Assembly (NCBI GenBank): GCA_903860975.1
Contig: CAIOSI010000024.1
Coordinates: 1 to 64,000 of the forward strand
Source of the DNA: an uncultured Alphaproteobacteria bacterium
Lineage (GTDB): Bacteria; Pseudomonadota; Alphaproteobacteria; Caulobacterales; Caulobacteraceae
Direction: 5' to 3'
Length of the DNA stretch: 64,000 bases
The translations under genes were made by a program, and so were the position numbers. This document shows, one piece after another, positions 8,950 to 17,490 of this stretch (its first letter is position 1; each line of letters starts with the position of its first letter). A model generated the notes under the pieces. The model made no database searches and was not told the DNA's origin. It saw nothing but the letters and a program-made list of their open reading frames with translations.

Positions 8950-9561
8950 TTACGCGCCGTGCGGCAGCGCGAGTTCGCCGGACGCGATCTGTTTCAAGGT
9001 CTCAAGAAAGAACCTGGGCTCAAGCGAAGTAATCCGCGCCTCGAGGCTTTCTGCCGTATCTGCAGGCTCTACCTCCACGCCACGGCGCGCAATGACCGGT
9101 CCGCGGTCGTATTCCTCATCCACGAGATGAATACAGATCCCGCTTTCGCGAAGCCCCGCGGCGATTACGGCCTCATGGACACGACGCCCATACATCCCAT
9201 GACCTCCAAAGGCCGGTAGCGGTCCTGGGTGGATATTGAGGATCTTGCCGGAGTAGCGCTGCAACGTAATAGCGCCAAGTTGGCGCAGGTAGCCTGACAG
9301 GACGATGAGTTCAACGCCGTGGCTCACCATCGCCTGCGCCAAAGCCAGATCTGCGGCCTGCGTATTGGCTTGAGTTGGAATGCACAGTGCCGTTACGCCC
9401 GCTTCGGTTGCAAACGCGAGCGCAGGCGAAGACCTCATATTGCTCACCAGCAGTCGAGCTTCGCCGATCAACTCTCCAGTCGAGACGGCCCTGATAATGG
9501 CGCGAGCGCTGGAGCCATTTCCCGATGCCAGAAAACCGAGTTTAAGCGACTGTGTTTCCAT
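8950..9561 (-). CDS. purN: Phosphoribosylglycinamide formyltransferase-like protein
   Basis: The 203-residue protein has the formyl-transferase fold: LGFLASGNGSSARAI at the N-terminus (phosphate-binding loop), LIVLSGYLRQL, the catalytic Asn-His segment ILNIHPGPLPAFGG, and a DEEYDRGPVIA segment carrying the conserved Asp. PurN uses 10-formyl-tetrahydrofolate to formylate glycinamide ribonucleotide in purine synthesis. The GGHGMYGRRVHEAV segment resembles one branch of PurN. No other purine gene is adjacent (purM is the usual neighbour), so it may be a second copy or a related formyltransferase. It lies 2 bp after the MBL gene in the same direction. Confidence 0.75.
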   Translation of the reverse strand: METQSLKLGFLASGNGSSARAIIRAVSTGELIGEARLLVSNMRSSPALAFATEAGVTALCIPTQANTQAADLALAQAMVSHGVELIVLSGYLRQLGAITLQRYSGKILNIHPGPLPAFGGHGMYGRRVHEAVIAAGLRESGICIHLVDEEYDRGPVIARRGVEVEPADTAESLEARITSLEPRFFLETLKQIASGELALPHGA

Positions 9562-9563
9562 AA

Positions 9564-10382
9564 TTAAACGTCGCGAAGCTCATGTGAAAACTGAAGGCCG
9601 TCGAATGCAGGTTCGACCCCTGCGGGCAGTTCCGCCTTTAGCGTTTCGTAGTCCAGGTCGATGTGCATATTGGTGAGGATCGCACGCCGGGGCTTCAGGC
9701 GCGCGATCCACGCCAGTGTTCGTTCCAGGTGGGCATGCGTTGGATGCGGTCGATACCGCAATGCATCCACGATCCATACGTCCAGATCGGCGAGCGCCTC
9801 GAACGCGGACCCGTCGAGATTCACGACATCGCTGGAGTAGGCGACGTCTCCAAATCGGTATCCCACTGAGCGAACACCACCATGATCTTGCTCAAAGGTT
9901 GTGACAGGGATTGCGCCAGATGGGCCCTCAACGCGCCAGGCGAGGCCATGGGCCGGAATAGCCGTACGCTCACAGATCGCAGGATAGCCGCCCTCGCCTT
10001 CAAAAATGTAACCGAACCGCCGCATCATCGATACGTCCGTCGCTGCGTCCATGTGGCAGGGAATTTTTGCGCGTTGGCGAATGAAGAAGGCGCGCACATC
10101 ATCGATGCCGTGGACCTGGTCGGCGTGATCATGAGTCAGAAGAATTGCATCCAGCCGCTTGGCGCCAGCTTGCGCTGTCTGCAGGCGAAGATCAGGCGAG
10201 GTATCAACGATCACCGTAGTGTCGTTCTCCGGCCCGTGGCCTGTTCGGCGGACCAGCATAGAACAGCGGGAGCGCTGGTTTTTCAGGTTGGCGGGATCGC
10301 AGACGCCCCAATCGCCATCGGCTCGCGGCACGCCCCCAGACGAGCCGCACCCGAGGATCGTGAATTCAAGTTTTTGGCTCAC
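9564..10382 (-). CDS. MBL-fold metallo-hydrolase (PhnP-like)
   Basis: The 272-residue protein starts with TILGCGSSGGVPRADG and has the metal-binding loop LLTHDHADQVHG, further metal ligands in a DHGG segment and a YSSDVV strand, and a late His in THAHLERTL. This is the layout of the PhnP/phosphodiesterase branch of the metallo-beta-lactamase superfamily. Homologues in alphaproteobacteria are generally found right after tatD, as here. It probably hydrolyses a phosphodiester; the substrate is not known. Its ATG overlaps the TGA of tatD by the ATGA arrangement. Confidence 0.85.
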   Translation of the reverse strand: MSQKLEFTILGCGSSGGVPRADGDWGVCDPANLKNQRSRCSMLVRRTGHGPENDTTVIVDTSPDLRLQTAQAGAKRLDAILLTHDHADQVHGIDDVRAFFIRQRAKIPCHMDAATDVSMMRRFGYIFEGEGGYPAICERTAIPAHGLAWRVEGPSGAIPVTTFEQDHGGVRSVGYRFGDVAYSSDVVNLDGSAFEALADLDVWIVDALRYRPHPTHAHLERTLAWIARLKPRRAILTNMHIDLDYETLKAELPAGVEPAFDGLQFSHELRDV

Positions 10383-11155
10383 GGGCGCGCAATCCGGTCG
10401 AATATCGCGAAAAAGGCATCTTCCGTCCGGACCTCAGCCTCTTCTAGAGACCAACCGCGGATGTCGGCGAGCTTCGCCAAGACATGGGGAACATAGGCCG
10501 GTTCGTTACGCCGGCCCCTATAGGGCACAGGCGCAAGGTAAGGACAGTCGGTCTCCACAATAATCCGATCCGGCGGCATGTCGCGAATGACCGCGCGAAC
10601 ATCCTCAGCGGCTTTGAAGGTTGCAATCCCTGATACCGAGAACCACGCTCCGAGTTCGGCTGCGCGCGCCGCCAACGCCGAGCCCGAAGTGTAGCAGTGC
10701 ATAAGGATGCGGAACGCGCCCTTGGCGTGCTCGCGTTCAAGGATGTCACCCATCTCCTCGTCGGCTTCACGGGTATGAACGACCAGCGGCAGACCGGTTT
10801 CACGAGCCGCCGCAATATGTTGTCGGAAGACCTTGGCCTGGATATCGCGCGGACTGAGGTCGTAATGAAAGTCGAGGCCGGTTTCGCCGATCCCTACGAC
10901 GCGAGGATCAGCCGCCAGCTCAATCAGTCGCACGGCGCACAAGTCTGGGTCTTCCTTGGCTTCGTGAGGATGTGTTCCGACCGTGCACCAGATATCGGCA
11001 GCGTCGGCCACTGCGCGCACTTTCTCAAAATGCGAGACCTTGTCGCAGATGTTGATCATCAAGCGCACGCCGGCAGCTCGGGCGCGTTCGATCACGGCCT
11101 CGCGGTCGTTATCAAACTGAGGCGCGTGAAGGTTGACGTGGCTGTCGATCAGCAT
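10379..11155 (-). CDS. TatD-family hydrolase
   Basis: The 258-residue protein has the TatD-family layout: GIGETGLDFHYD with the metal-bridging Glu, PLVVHTREAD with a ligand His, RILMHCYTSG with a ligand His, and IIVETDCPYLAP with the ligand Asp. These enzymes are metal-dependent nucleases of the amidohydrolase superfamily. The N-terminal motif is unusual. Instead of DSHCHL the protein reads DSHVNLHAP, so the second His of the HxH pair is Asn. It lies between holB and the MBL gene in a co-directional cluster; the metG gene commonly found between holB and tatD is absent. Confidence 0.85.
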   Translation of the reverse strand: MLIDSHVNLHAPQFDNDREAVIERARAAGVRLMINICDKVSHFEKVRAVADAADIWCTVGTHPHEAKEDPDLCAVRLIELAADPRVVGIGETGLDFHYDLSPRDIQAKVFRQHIAAARETGLPLVVHTREADEEMGDILEREHAKGAFRILMHCYTSGSALAARAAELGAWFSVSGIATFKAAEDVRAVIRDMPPDRIIVETDCPYLAPVPYRGRRNEPAYVPHVLAKLADIRGWSLEEAEVRTEDAFFAIFDRIARP

Positions 11156-11167
11156 GGGGGCTTGGGT

Positions 11168-12166
11168 CTAGGCTGTACGGGCAGCCTGGCGCAACTCGCC
11201 AAGAGCTGTGAAGAGGGCGTCGGTGCGATCCAGGTTTAGAGCTTCCACATCGCGCGAAAGGCGCTGAAGGGTCTCCCAGGCCGCCGCCCACCGGTCCAAA
11301 CCGCCGATCCCCTGCCCGGCCCGTTCGACGGCGAAATTATGGACCCGCTCGCCCAAACGGTCGAACAGCAGATCGAATTGGCGCTGACCTTCCCCGCCGC
11401 GAAACCGGTCGGCGAGCGACAGCGTCAAGGCTTCATCTAAGCGCGGCAGTCCCTCGAACAGCGCCCGAGCGGCATCGTCCATGGCAAGCGCATTGGCGCC
11501 CGCCAGAGCCCAGGCGCGACCAGGGGCACCGCCTGCCATTTTCGCCAGCCTCAGCGCATCTTCAACGCTGACATCTTCGCGCTCTCGCACGAAGGCCGCC
11601 GCGGCGTCGAGCCCGAGCGGTTGGAACGCCAACCTGCGGCATCGCGACCGAATGGTGGGCAGGAGCCCCCCCGGTGAGTGGCTGACCATCAGCAAGATGC
11701 CATGGGCCGGAGGCTCCTCCAGCGTCTTCAGTATGGCGTTGGCCGCGTTGACGTTGAGATCGTCGGCAGCATCGATAATGGCGACACGATGAGGGGCGCT
11801 GGCTGGCGATTTAGAAAAAAACTCAGAGAGACCCCGCGCCTCGTCGACAGGGATAACCTTGCGGACTTTTCCATCCTGACCGACGCGCTCCAACACGAAG
11901 AGATCGGGGTGCGCATGCGCGATGATCTGGCGGCTTACAGGATGGTCAGGACGGGTGCCCAGCACACCGTGTGAACGATCCACGGGCGCGCCCAAGAGGC
12001 GACGCGCAGCCCGGTAGGCGAAGGTTGCCTTGCCGACGCCCTCGGGGCCGGTCAGCAGCCAGGCGTGATGCAGGCGTCCTCGCGCCCGCGTTGCCTCGAA
12101 CGCAGCCTCTGCAGCCTGGTGGCCTTGAAGGTCGAATACCTCCCGAGGATGATGTCTTTCAGTCAT
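11168..12166 (-). CDS. holB: DNA polymerase III subunit delta'
   Basis: The 332-residue protein is an AAA+ clamp-loader subunit. It has a P-loop LTGPEGVGKATFAYRAAR (about residues 38-55), a sensor-like segment VAIIDAADDLNVNAANA, ILKTLEEPP and a terminal SRCRRL segment, all typical of delta'. In the P-loop the usual Lys-Thr/Ser is Lys-Ala-Thr, fitting the weak or absent ATPase activity known for delta'. The loader places the beta clamp on DNA. Its start overlaps the tmk stop by 8 bp and tatD follows 12 bp downstream, so the genes are probably co-transcribed. Confidence 0.92.
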   Translation of the reverse strand: MTERHHPREVFDLQGHQAAEAAFEATRARGRLHHAWLLTGPEGVGKATFAYRAARRLLGAPVDRSHGVLGTRPDHPVSRQIIAHAHPDLFVLERVGQDGKVRKVIPVDEARGLSEFFSKSPASAPHRVAIIDAADDLNVNAANAILKTLEEPPAHGILLMVSHSPGGLLPTIRSRCRRLAFQPLGLDAAAAFVREREDVSVEDALRLAKMAGGAPGRAWALAGANALAMDDAARALFEGLPRLDEALTLSLADRFRGGEGQRQFDLLFDRLGERVHNFAVERAGQGIGGLDRWAAAWETLQRLSRDVEALNLDRTDALFTALGELRQAARTA

Positions 12167-12794
12167 GGACGGCGAGCCGGTCCGTCACCATAGCCCAGAC
12201 CCTGGCTTCGACCTCATCCGGCGAGCCGGTGGCGTCAATCACGACGCACCGCTCGGGCTCCATCTTCGCAATGGCCAGAAAACTCTCGCGCAATCGTTCA
12301 TGAAAGCCCAGGCCCTTGGACTCAAAGCGCATTTCAGCGCCAGCCCTGGCCTGGGCGCGCGCCAGTCCTATCGCGACCGGAAGATCGAAAATCAGCGTCA
12401 GGTCCGGCCGCGCATCCTCTAGGATGTGGACCTCTAGGGCCGCAATCAGCGCCGGGTTCGTGCCGCCCGCTGCGCCTTGATAGGCTCGCGTGGAATCGGC
12501 GAAACGGTCGCATACAACCCAGGCACCGCGGCCCAGCGCCGGGCGGATTACGCGTTCCAAATGATCGCGACGAGCAGCATACATCAGCAGCGTCTCGGTA
12601 ACAGGGCTCCAGCGGTCGGCCGAGCCTTTCAAGACCAGATCGCGGATGCTCTCGGCGCCCGGAGAGCCACCAGGCTCACGTGTTGCTACAGCCTCACGCC
12701 CGTCGGCCTCAATCCGCGCGACCAAGCGCTTCAGCTGGGTGGATTTCCCCGCCCCTTCGCCGCCTTCGAATGAGATGAACCGACCCTGCGCCAC
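12159..12794 (-). CDS. tmk: Thymidylate kinase
   Basis: The 211-residue protein phosphorylates dTMP to dTDP. It shows the P-loop FEGGEGAGKSTQ at residues 9-20, the DRX-type segment ATREPGGSPGAE, the WVVCDRFADSTRAYQG motif, and a LID-region segment RAGAEMRFESKGLGFH. All are in place and the length is normal. It starts just downstream of the rlpA-type gene and overlaps holB, the usual pairing in alphaproteobacteria. Confidence 0.95.
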   Translation of the reverse strand: MAQGRFISFEGGEGAGKSTQLKRLVARIEADGREAVATREPGGSPGAESIRDLVLKGSADRWSPVTETLLMYAARRDHLERVIRPALGRGAWVVCDRFADSTRAYQGAAGGTNPALIAALEVHILEDARPDLTLIFDLPVAIGLARAQARAGAEMRFESKGLGFHERLRESFLAIAKMEPERCVVIDATGSPDEVEARVWAMVTDRLAVHD

Positions 12795-12825
12795 GGGCCC
12801 AAAATGGCCGGTTCGTGCCTAAAGT

Positions 12826-13830
12826 CTAGGGGCGTACGACACGCGCATCCGCAAAGCCGCTGGCGGCGACCTTGTCTCTGACGAGGTACGCGTCCGCCTC
12901 GTCTGCTGGGCCCGGCAAATAGACGCGGTAGAACGTCACGCCGCCCCTGTCGAACGGCTCAACGGTGGCGGCTCCGGCTGAAGAAAGCTGCGCGGCGGCG
13001 CGCCGGGCGTTGTCTTGATCGCTGTAGGCGCCAGCCTGGATACGAAACCCCTGGAAATCAGCTCCAGTAGACCTTGAAACGACAGGCCCAGGACGCGCAG
13101 GCGCAAGCGGCGCTAGTGTCGTCACTGAGACGGCTTCCGGCGGTCTGACGAGCGGCGTGGGTGATGCAAAATCAGCTGTTGAGGTCAGCGAGGAGGTATC
13201 CCCGTTAAAGACCACCTCATCGGCGGGACGACGTCCGCCAACGGGCCCGCCGGCGGCATGAGCCGTGGCTGTCGAAACGCTCGCATGCCGAACGGCGGCG
13301 TCCGGACCAGCCAGCGGCGCGGGCCCGAGATACCTCACGCGGACATGGGCAAGGCCTGTTCGATCATAGCCCAGCTCCTGGGCGGCCGCATGACTGAGGT
13401 CGATAATTCGCCCCCCCACAAATGGGCCGCGATCATTCACCCGGACCTTCAGTTTGCGGCCGTTATCAAGGTTGGTCACCTCAACCATCGAGGGTAGCGG
13501 CAAGGTGGTATGCGCCGCCGAGACCTGGTTCATGTCGAAGAGCTCGCCATCGGCGGTGGCCTTCATGTTGAAGGCTGGACCGTACCAGGAGGCGATTCCT
13601 GTTTCGTCGTAGTGCGGTTGATTGTGCGGTACATACCAGATCCCGCCCACCTGGTAGGGCGCGTTGGTTCCATGAGAATTCGGCGCCGCTGCTGGGCGCG
13701 AAGCGTCGAGGCCAGCGGCGCCTTGAATTGCGTATTTCGGGGTCGTCACCGAAGCGCAGGCCGTCAACGATGCGCCAGCCATCAGCGCAACCGCGCATTG
13801 GCGGGCTCGAATTCTTAGGACGCGGCCCAT
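12826..13830 (-). CDS. rlpA: RlpA-family septal ring lytic transglycosylase lipoprotein
   Basis: The 334-residue protein has a lipoprotein signal ending in LTACAS, then a double-psi beta-barrel domain (about residues 76-170) with GIASWYGPAFNMKATADG and KVRVNDRGPFVGGRIIDLS, including the conserved Asp-Arg-Gly. A Pro/Thr-rich linker and a C-terminal SPOR domain (about 260-334, GFRIQAGAYSDQDNARRAA) follow. Members cleave or bind peptidoglycan strands without stem peptides and locate to the septum through SPOR. It is anchored in the outer membrane. It is the first gene of the minus-strand cluster that continues with tmk and holB. Confidence 0.88.
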   Translation of the reverse strand: MGRVLRIRARQCAVALMAGASLTACASVTTPKYAIQGAAGLDASRPAAAPNSHGTNAPYQVGGIWYVPHNQPHYDETGIASWYGPAFNMKATADGELFDMNQVSAAHTTLPLPSMVEVTNLDNGRKLKVRVNDRGPFVGGRIIDLSHAAAQELGYDRTGLAHVRVRYLGPAPLAGPDAAVRHASVSTATAHAAGGPVGGRRPADEVVFNGDTSSLTSTADFASPTPLVRPPEAVSVTTLAPLAPARPGPVVSRSTGADFQGFRIQAGAYSDQDNARRAAAQLSSAGAATVEPFDRGGVTFYRVYLPGPADEADAYLVRDKVAASGFADARVVRP

Positions 13831-13968
13831 AATGATCTCCGCTGCTTCGACGACGACTTTGCTGTCCCAAGGCTTTCGTCAGGGTTAACTGGGTCTTGCC
13901 AAATGCCGCTGCAGCTGGGGAAGTAGAAGCGGCTCGTGAAAACGGCCTGTGCGGGCGGAGAAACAGCG

Positions 13969-15210
13969 ATGCGGTTCGGGATTTTCTATGAGCACCAGCT
14001 TCCTAAGCCGTGGAACGAGGGCGATGAAGCCCGCCTCTTCCACCAGGCCCTGGAGCAGGTGGTACTCGCCGACCGATTGGGCTTCGATTACGCCTGGGAG
14101 GTCGAACACCATTTCTTGGAGGAATATTCCCACTCCTCTGCGCCGGAAGTGTTCTTGGCCGCCTGCGCTGCGCTCACAAAGACGATCCGCGTCGGCCACG
14201 GCATTCGCCAGGTGATCCCGAACTACAACCATCCCGCCCGTACGGCGGAAGGACTGGCAACGCTCGATATCATTTCCAACGGCCGCCTCGACTTCGGCAT
14301 CGGAGAAGGGGCGACCCGGCTTGAGCTCGGTGGCTTCAACATTCCGGCGAAGGAGAAGCGCGGTCTGGCGCTGGAGGCCGCTGAGCAGATCGCAAATATG
14401 CTCGTCATGGATCCTTACCCCGGGTTTGAGGGGCGCGGCTTTTCATTCCCCTGCCGCAACGTGGTGCCAAAGCCGGTGCAAAGGCCGCACCCGCCCATGT
14501 GGATGGCTTGTACAAACCGCGACACCATCAAGGTCGCGGCCTCTATCGGGGTCGGGGCGCTGGCGTTCTCATTCCTTGACCCCGCAGAGGCCCGGAACTG
14601 GGCGGAGATCTACTACGACATCATCAAATCAGATCAGTGTGTGCCTATCGGTCATGCGGTGAACGCAAATCTGGCCATGGTCTCGAATTTTTCAGTCCAC
14701 CTGGATCGTGCGGAAGCAATCCGACGAGGCCAGGAGGGCTTTGAATTCTTCAGCTATGCCGTAAATGCGCTTGTTGCCCATGACGCCACCCCGGGCCGGT
14801 CCACTCTATTTGCAGACTTCCAGGCTTCGCGCGCGCGTAGCGACGATGAGATCATCGAAGCTTCCAAGGCAGCGGCTCGCAACGCCAACGGAATTGGGAC
14901 GCCCGCCGACATACGCGATCACATCCGCGCCTTTAGCAACGCCGGAGTCGACCAAGTGATCTTCATGCAGCAAGCCGGTCGCAACAAACACGAGCACATC
15001 TGCCAGTCACTGGAGCTATTTGCGGCTGAAGTGATGGGAGAATTTAAGACCGAAGTGGCCGACAGAGAAGCCAAGAAGGCAGCTGAGCTTGCACCCTACA
15101 TAGAGGCGGCAATGTCGCGGAAAGAATGGATGCAGCCGCTGGCGGATGCGGATATTCCGGTTGTTCCGGCGTCCCGCGTCAAAGCGCAGATCAACGAGAT
15201 CGCAAAGTAA
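13969..15210 (+). CDS. LLM-class flavin-dependent oxidoreductase
   Basis: The 413-residue protein starting MRFGIFYEHQLPKPW has the bacterial-luciferase-like (alpha/beta barrel) pattern: an EVEHHF segment, GHGIRQVIPNYNHPAR, the RLDFGIGEGATRLE segment and PPMWMACTNRDTI. Such enzymes use reduced flavin to oxygenate organic substrates, for which the sequence gives no clue. The start at 13969 is preceded by GGAG with 8 bases between; an upstream ATG-like start at 13936 is less likely. The Trp-rich small gene follows 17 bp downstream. Confidence 0.88.
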   Translation: MRFGIFYEHQLPKPWNEGDEARLFHQALEQVVLADRLGFDYAWEVEHHFLEEYSHSSAPEVFLAACAALTKTIRVGHGIRQVIPNYNHPARTAEGLATLDIISNGRLDFGIGEGATRLELGGFNIPAKEKRGLALEAAEQIANMLVMDPYPGFEGRGFSFPCRNVVPKPVQRPHPPMWMACTNRDTIKVAASIGVGALAFSFLDPAEARNWAEIYYDIIKSDQCVPIGHAVNANLAMVSNFSVHLDRAEAIRRGQEGFEFFSYAVNALVAHDATPGRSTLFADFQASRARSDDEIIEASKAAARNANGIGTPADIRDHIRAFSNAGVDQVIFMQQAGRNKHEHICQSLELFAAEVMGEFKTEVADREAKKAAELAPYIEAAMSRKEWMQPLADADIPVVPASRVKAQINEIAK

Positions 15211-15227
15211 ACCTCCGACGCCTGCAG

Positions 15228-15506
15228 ATGAGCTCGAACAACAAGATTGTCCCTGTCGCGTGGATCGAAGGTGGCTGGATTCTTTCAAGCCAGCCCGAGC
15301 AGCATCTAAAATTCTGGATCCACGACAATTGGATCTGGGGCCCTGACGGCGCAATGGACATGGACACTCGCCATTGGGTCAAAGACGGCTGGATCTGGGG
15401 CCCCTTCGGCGCAGAAAACATAGCCACCGGGTTCTATATCGCGCAGAGCTGGATCTACGGTCCGCAGTTCAAACTGCCGTTTTGCAGGGACAGCCGTCGA
15501 AAGTAG
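15228..15506 (+). CDS. Small Trp-rich repeat protein of unknown function
   Basis: The 92-residue product is built of about four units of 17-21 residues, each with the pattern [W/F][I/V/Y]xxxWI[W/L/Y]: AWIEGGWIL, FWIHDNWIWGPDGA, HWVKDGWIWGPFGA and FYIAQSWIYGP. The two central units also repeat at DNA level: GGATCTGGGGCCC recurs 60 bp apart near 15331 and 15391. The regular spacing of Trp-Ile pairs suggests stacked beta-hairpins. There is no signal peptide. It lies 17 bp after the LLM gene and ends shortly before an IS3 remnant, so its C-terminus (LPFCRDSRRK) may be truncated or replaced. No good ribosome-binding site is seen. I do not recognise the family. Confidence 0.5.
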   Translation: MSSNNKIVPVAWIEGGWILSSQPEQHLKFWIHDNWIWGPDGAMDMDTRHWVKDGWIWGPFGAENIATGFYIAQSWIYGPQFKLPFCRDSRRK

Positions 15507-15530
15507 CGTCCGACGGCTAGATCGACCGCT

Positions 15531-15749
15531 ATCGCCCGCCAGACGCCGCTTGCCCGCCTCCAGAAACGCCTTCGACCACACGTAGTAGAGGCTCTGGGCG
15601 ATCCCTTCCTTACGGCAGAGTTCGGCAATGCTGTCCTCGCCGCGCAGGCCGTCCAGCACGATCCTGATTTTGTCTTCTGCGGAAAAATGGCGCCGCGTCG
15701 CGCGCCGAATATCCTTCACCACCCGCTCACCGGGGGTCGTCTTCGAGGG
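15531..15749 (-). pseudogene. IS3-type transposase orfA remnant
   Basis: The minus strand encodes GERVVKDIRRATRRHFSAED, then KIRIVLDGLRGEDSIAELCR, then KEGIAQSLYYVWSKAFLEAG and KRRLAGD. This is the helix-turn-helix orfA protein of IS3-type elements. It stops matching right after the GD, and no orfB for this element is present, so it is a truncated, non-functional copy. It differs from the orfA of the complete element at 16107-17363. The regions beyond both ends of the match are of unclear origin. Confidence 0.75.
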
Positions 15750-15817
15750 CAAGGGCAACCGAAAATTCAGTGTGAGTCCGCCTGGAGGAGGGATGACCGC
15801 TGAGGGCAAGATAAAAC

Positions 15818-15905
15818 GGCGCAATGTGCGCCTCGAAACGGTTGTGGTTTTTCAATGGGTTACGACGCGATTGCGCGATGTGCGCTATTTTCCAGCGATG
15901 TGCGC
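15818..15905. repeat. Short repeats of (G/A)ATGTGCGC
   Basis: GCGATGTGCGC occurs at 15875-15885 and again at 15895-15905, exactly 20 bp apart. A related palindrome GGCGCAATGTGCGCC is at 15818-15832. They lie in gene-free sequence between two insertion-element segments. They may be ends of a lost element or protein-binding sites. No gene was found in 15750-16106. That stretch also has GTCCAC/GTGGAC inverted repeats near 16005-16035. Confidence 0.5.
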
Positions 15906-16132
15906 GAAGGCACGAAATCGGGCATTTAATCCATATAATCAACTAGATGATCGCATGGTGCAATCTGCCCCTTATACGCTTGACTGCGCTACGTTTCATC
16001 CGTCCACAATCAGGTGAAAATGGGTGGACAATCAGTTTTGTCTATCGCATAAAATTGGGTGTTAATGGGTGAATAAACGATATGCCACTCGACACCTCCA
16101 CCCTTCTGACCTGCTCCCCGCCGGTCCCTCGA

Positions 16133-16999
16133 TCATTGTGAGAGCCCTGGGGGTTGATAGTTGATCTTCATCGCCGGCGGAAGCGGCCGGGCGGCGGAGC
16201 TGATCAAGTTGCGCAGCCGACCGGCCGCGTAGTCCATCCGCACAGTTTCCGGGGATAGCCCGCCGTGGGCCGAGTGGGGTCGCACGTGGTTGTAGTCGAT
16301 GCGCCAGCGCTCGATGACGACGCGGGCTTCTGCCACGGTGGGGAAGACCTCCTCGTTCAAGCACTCGTCCCGCAGTTTGCCGTTGAAGCTTTCGACGAAG
16401 CCGTTCTGGGTCGGCTTGCCAGGGGCGATGTAGTGCCAGTCGACGCCGTTGACGTTGGTCCATTCCAGGATGGCGCGACTGGTCATCTCAGGGCCGTTGT
16501 CGCTGACAATGGTCAGGGGTTTGCCGCGTCGGGCGATCAGCCCATCCAGTTCGCGGGCCAAGCGATGGCCGCCGATCGAGGTGTCCACCACGAGCGACAG
16601 GGCCTCACGGGTGAAGTCATCGACGATGCACAGGATCCGAAACCGCCGGCCCCAAGACAGGGTGTCGGAGACGAAGTCCAGGCTCCAGCGCTGGTTTGGC
16701 CCCTGCGGCAGCGTCATCGGGGCTCGAGTTCCCGTCGCCCGTTTGCGGCCTCGCCGCCGGCGTACCGCCAGGCCCTCCTCACGATAGAGCCGGAACAGCT
16801 TCTTCTTGTTCATGCTGACACCTTCTCGTTGCAGCAGGATGCCCAGCCGCCGATAGCCGAAGCGGCGTCGTTCCGCCGCCAGGCTGCGCAGCCGCTCACG
16901 CACATCCGCGTCGCCCGTCTCGGGCTCGCGGCGCACCGTCTTGGGATCGATCTGGACCAGCCCGCAGGCCCGCCTCTGGGAAAAGCCGCGCTCCGTCAT
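16133..16999 (-). CDS. IS3-family transposase OrfB (DDE integrase domain)
   Basis: The catalytic part carries the DDE-type core: [15 protein letters not shown] with the first Asp, [15 protein letters not shown] with the second Asp, and [20 protein letters not shown] with the Glu. The C-terminus has the usual [12 protein letters not shown]. The frame is open upstream of the ATG at 16999 as far as the A6 run at 17042-17047, where it reads [16 protein letters not shown]. OrfB is therefore probably made as an OrfAB fusion by -1 slippage and not from 16999. It cuts and joins element DNA during transposition. Confidence 0.9.
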   Translation of the reverse strand: MTERGFSQRRACGLVQIDPKTVRREPETGDADVRERLRSLAAERRRFGYRRLGILLQREGVSMNKKKLFRLYREEGLAVRRRRGRKRATGTRAPMTLPQGPNQRWSLDFVSDTLSWGRRFRILCIVDDFTREALSLVVDTSIGGHRLARELDGLIARRGKPLTIVSDNGPEMTSRAILEWTNVNGVDWHYIAPGKPTQNGFVESFNGKLRDECLNEEVFPTVAEARVVIERWRIDYNHVRPHSAHGGLSPETVRMDYAAGRLRNLISSAARPLPPAMKINYQPPGLSQ

Positions 17000-17037
17000 C
17001 AGACGGCGTGCGGCTTCCCGGCGCGCTGCGGGCCCGA

Positions 17038-17304
17038 TCAGTTTTTTCCTAGAAGATCTTTCAGGGCTGAGACGTCCAACATCGACTCCGCCAGCAGCTT
17101 CTTCAGCCGCCGGTTCTCGTCCTCAAGTGTCTTCAGCTTCTGGGCGTCCGACACCGACATGCCGCTGTACTTGGCCTTCCACCGATAAAAGGTCTGCTGG
17201 CTGATTCCATACCGCCGACACACCTCAGCCGTCGGGCTTCCAGCCTCTTGCTCGCGCAGAACGCCGATGATCTGCGCCTCGTTGAACCTGCTCTTCTTCA
17301 CGTC
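17038..17304 (-). CDS. IS3-family transposase OrfA (helix-turn-helix)
   Basis: Starting at GTG 17304 the product reads [20 protein letters not shown], followed by the helix-turn-helix [16 protein letters not shown] and a leucine-zipper-like helix [20 protein letters not shown]. It ends in LLGKN at a TGA (17038-17040). The A6 run just before the stop is the site for -1 frameshifting into OrfB. It binds the element ends. The open frame extends upstream to 17331, but the GTG start gives the standard N-terminus. Confidence 0.88.
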   Translation of the reverse strand, partial: DVKKSRFNEAQIIGVLREQEAGSPTAEVCRRYGISQQTFYRWKAKYSGMSVSDAQKLKTLEDENRRLKKLLAESMLDVSALKDLLGKN

Positions 17305-17490
17305 CGTCTCCTTGCTGGGACGGACTCTCACTCAAAACGAGGGATCAGGAAGGGGGCAGGTCAGGGCACGACTGGCTCCCATCAAGGCTATGATTTTATG
17401 AGATGGCCTCAGCCCACGCTGTCACAACACACCGAAATCGGTCTTGTGCTGATAGGACGCGTTTCAGCTCAGGTTAGGTTGAGATCAAAC

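Larger units (their letters stand above)
16107..17363 (-). mobile_element. Complete IS3-family element (IS407-group type), 1257 bp
   Basis: The ends are imperfect inverted repeats. The plus strand begins TGACCTGCTCCCCGCCGGTC at 16107 and the minus strand begins TGACCTGCCCCCTTCCTGAT at 17363; both share TGACCTGC, CCC and later TCCCTCG. Inside are orfA and orfB in -1 register with an A6 slippery run, as in IS3 elements. Both frames are intact, so the element may be active. No matching target duplication is visible: the flanking bases are TTC on the left and GGG on the right. The insertion lies between an older IS remnant and the 3' end of secA and disrupts no recognised gene. Confidence 0.85.

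Noticed and set aside
9600..9640. TGCAGGTTCGACCCCTGC looks like a tRNA T-arm
   Set aside because: It lies inside the well-supported MBL hydrolase coding sequence, and no acceptor, D or anticodon arms can be drawn around it.
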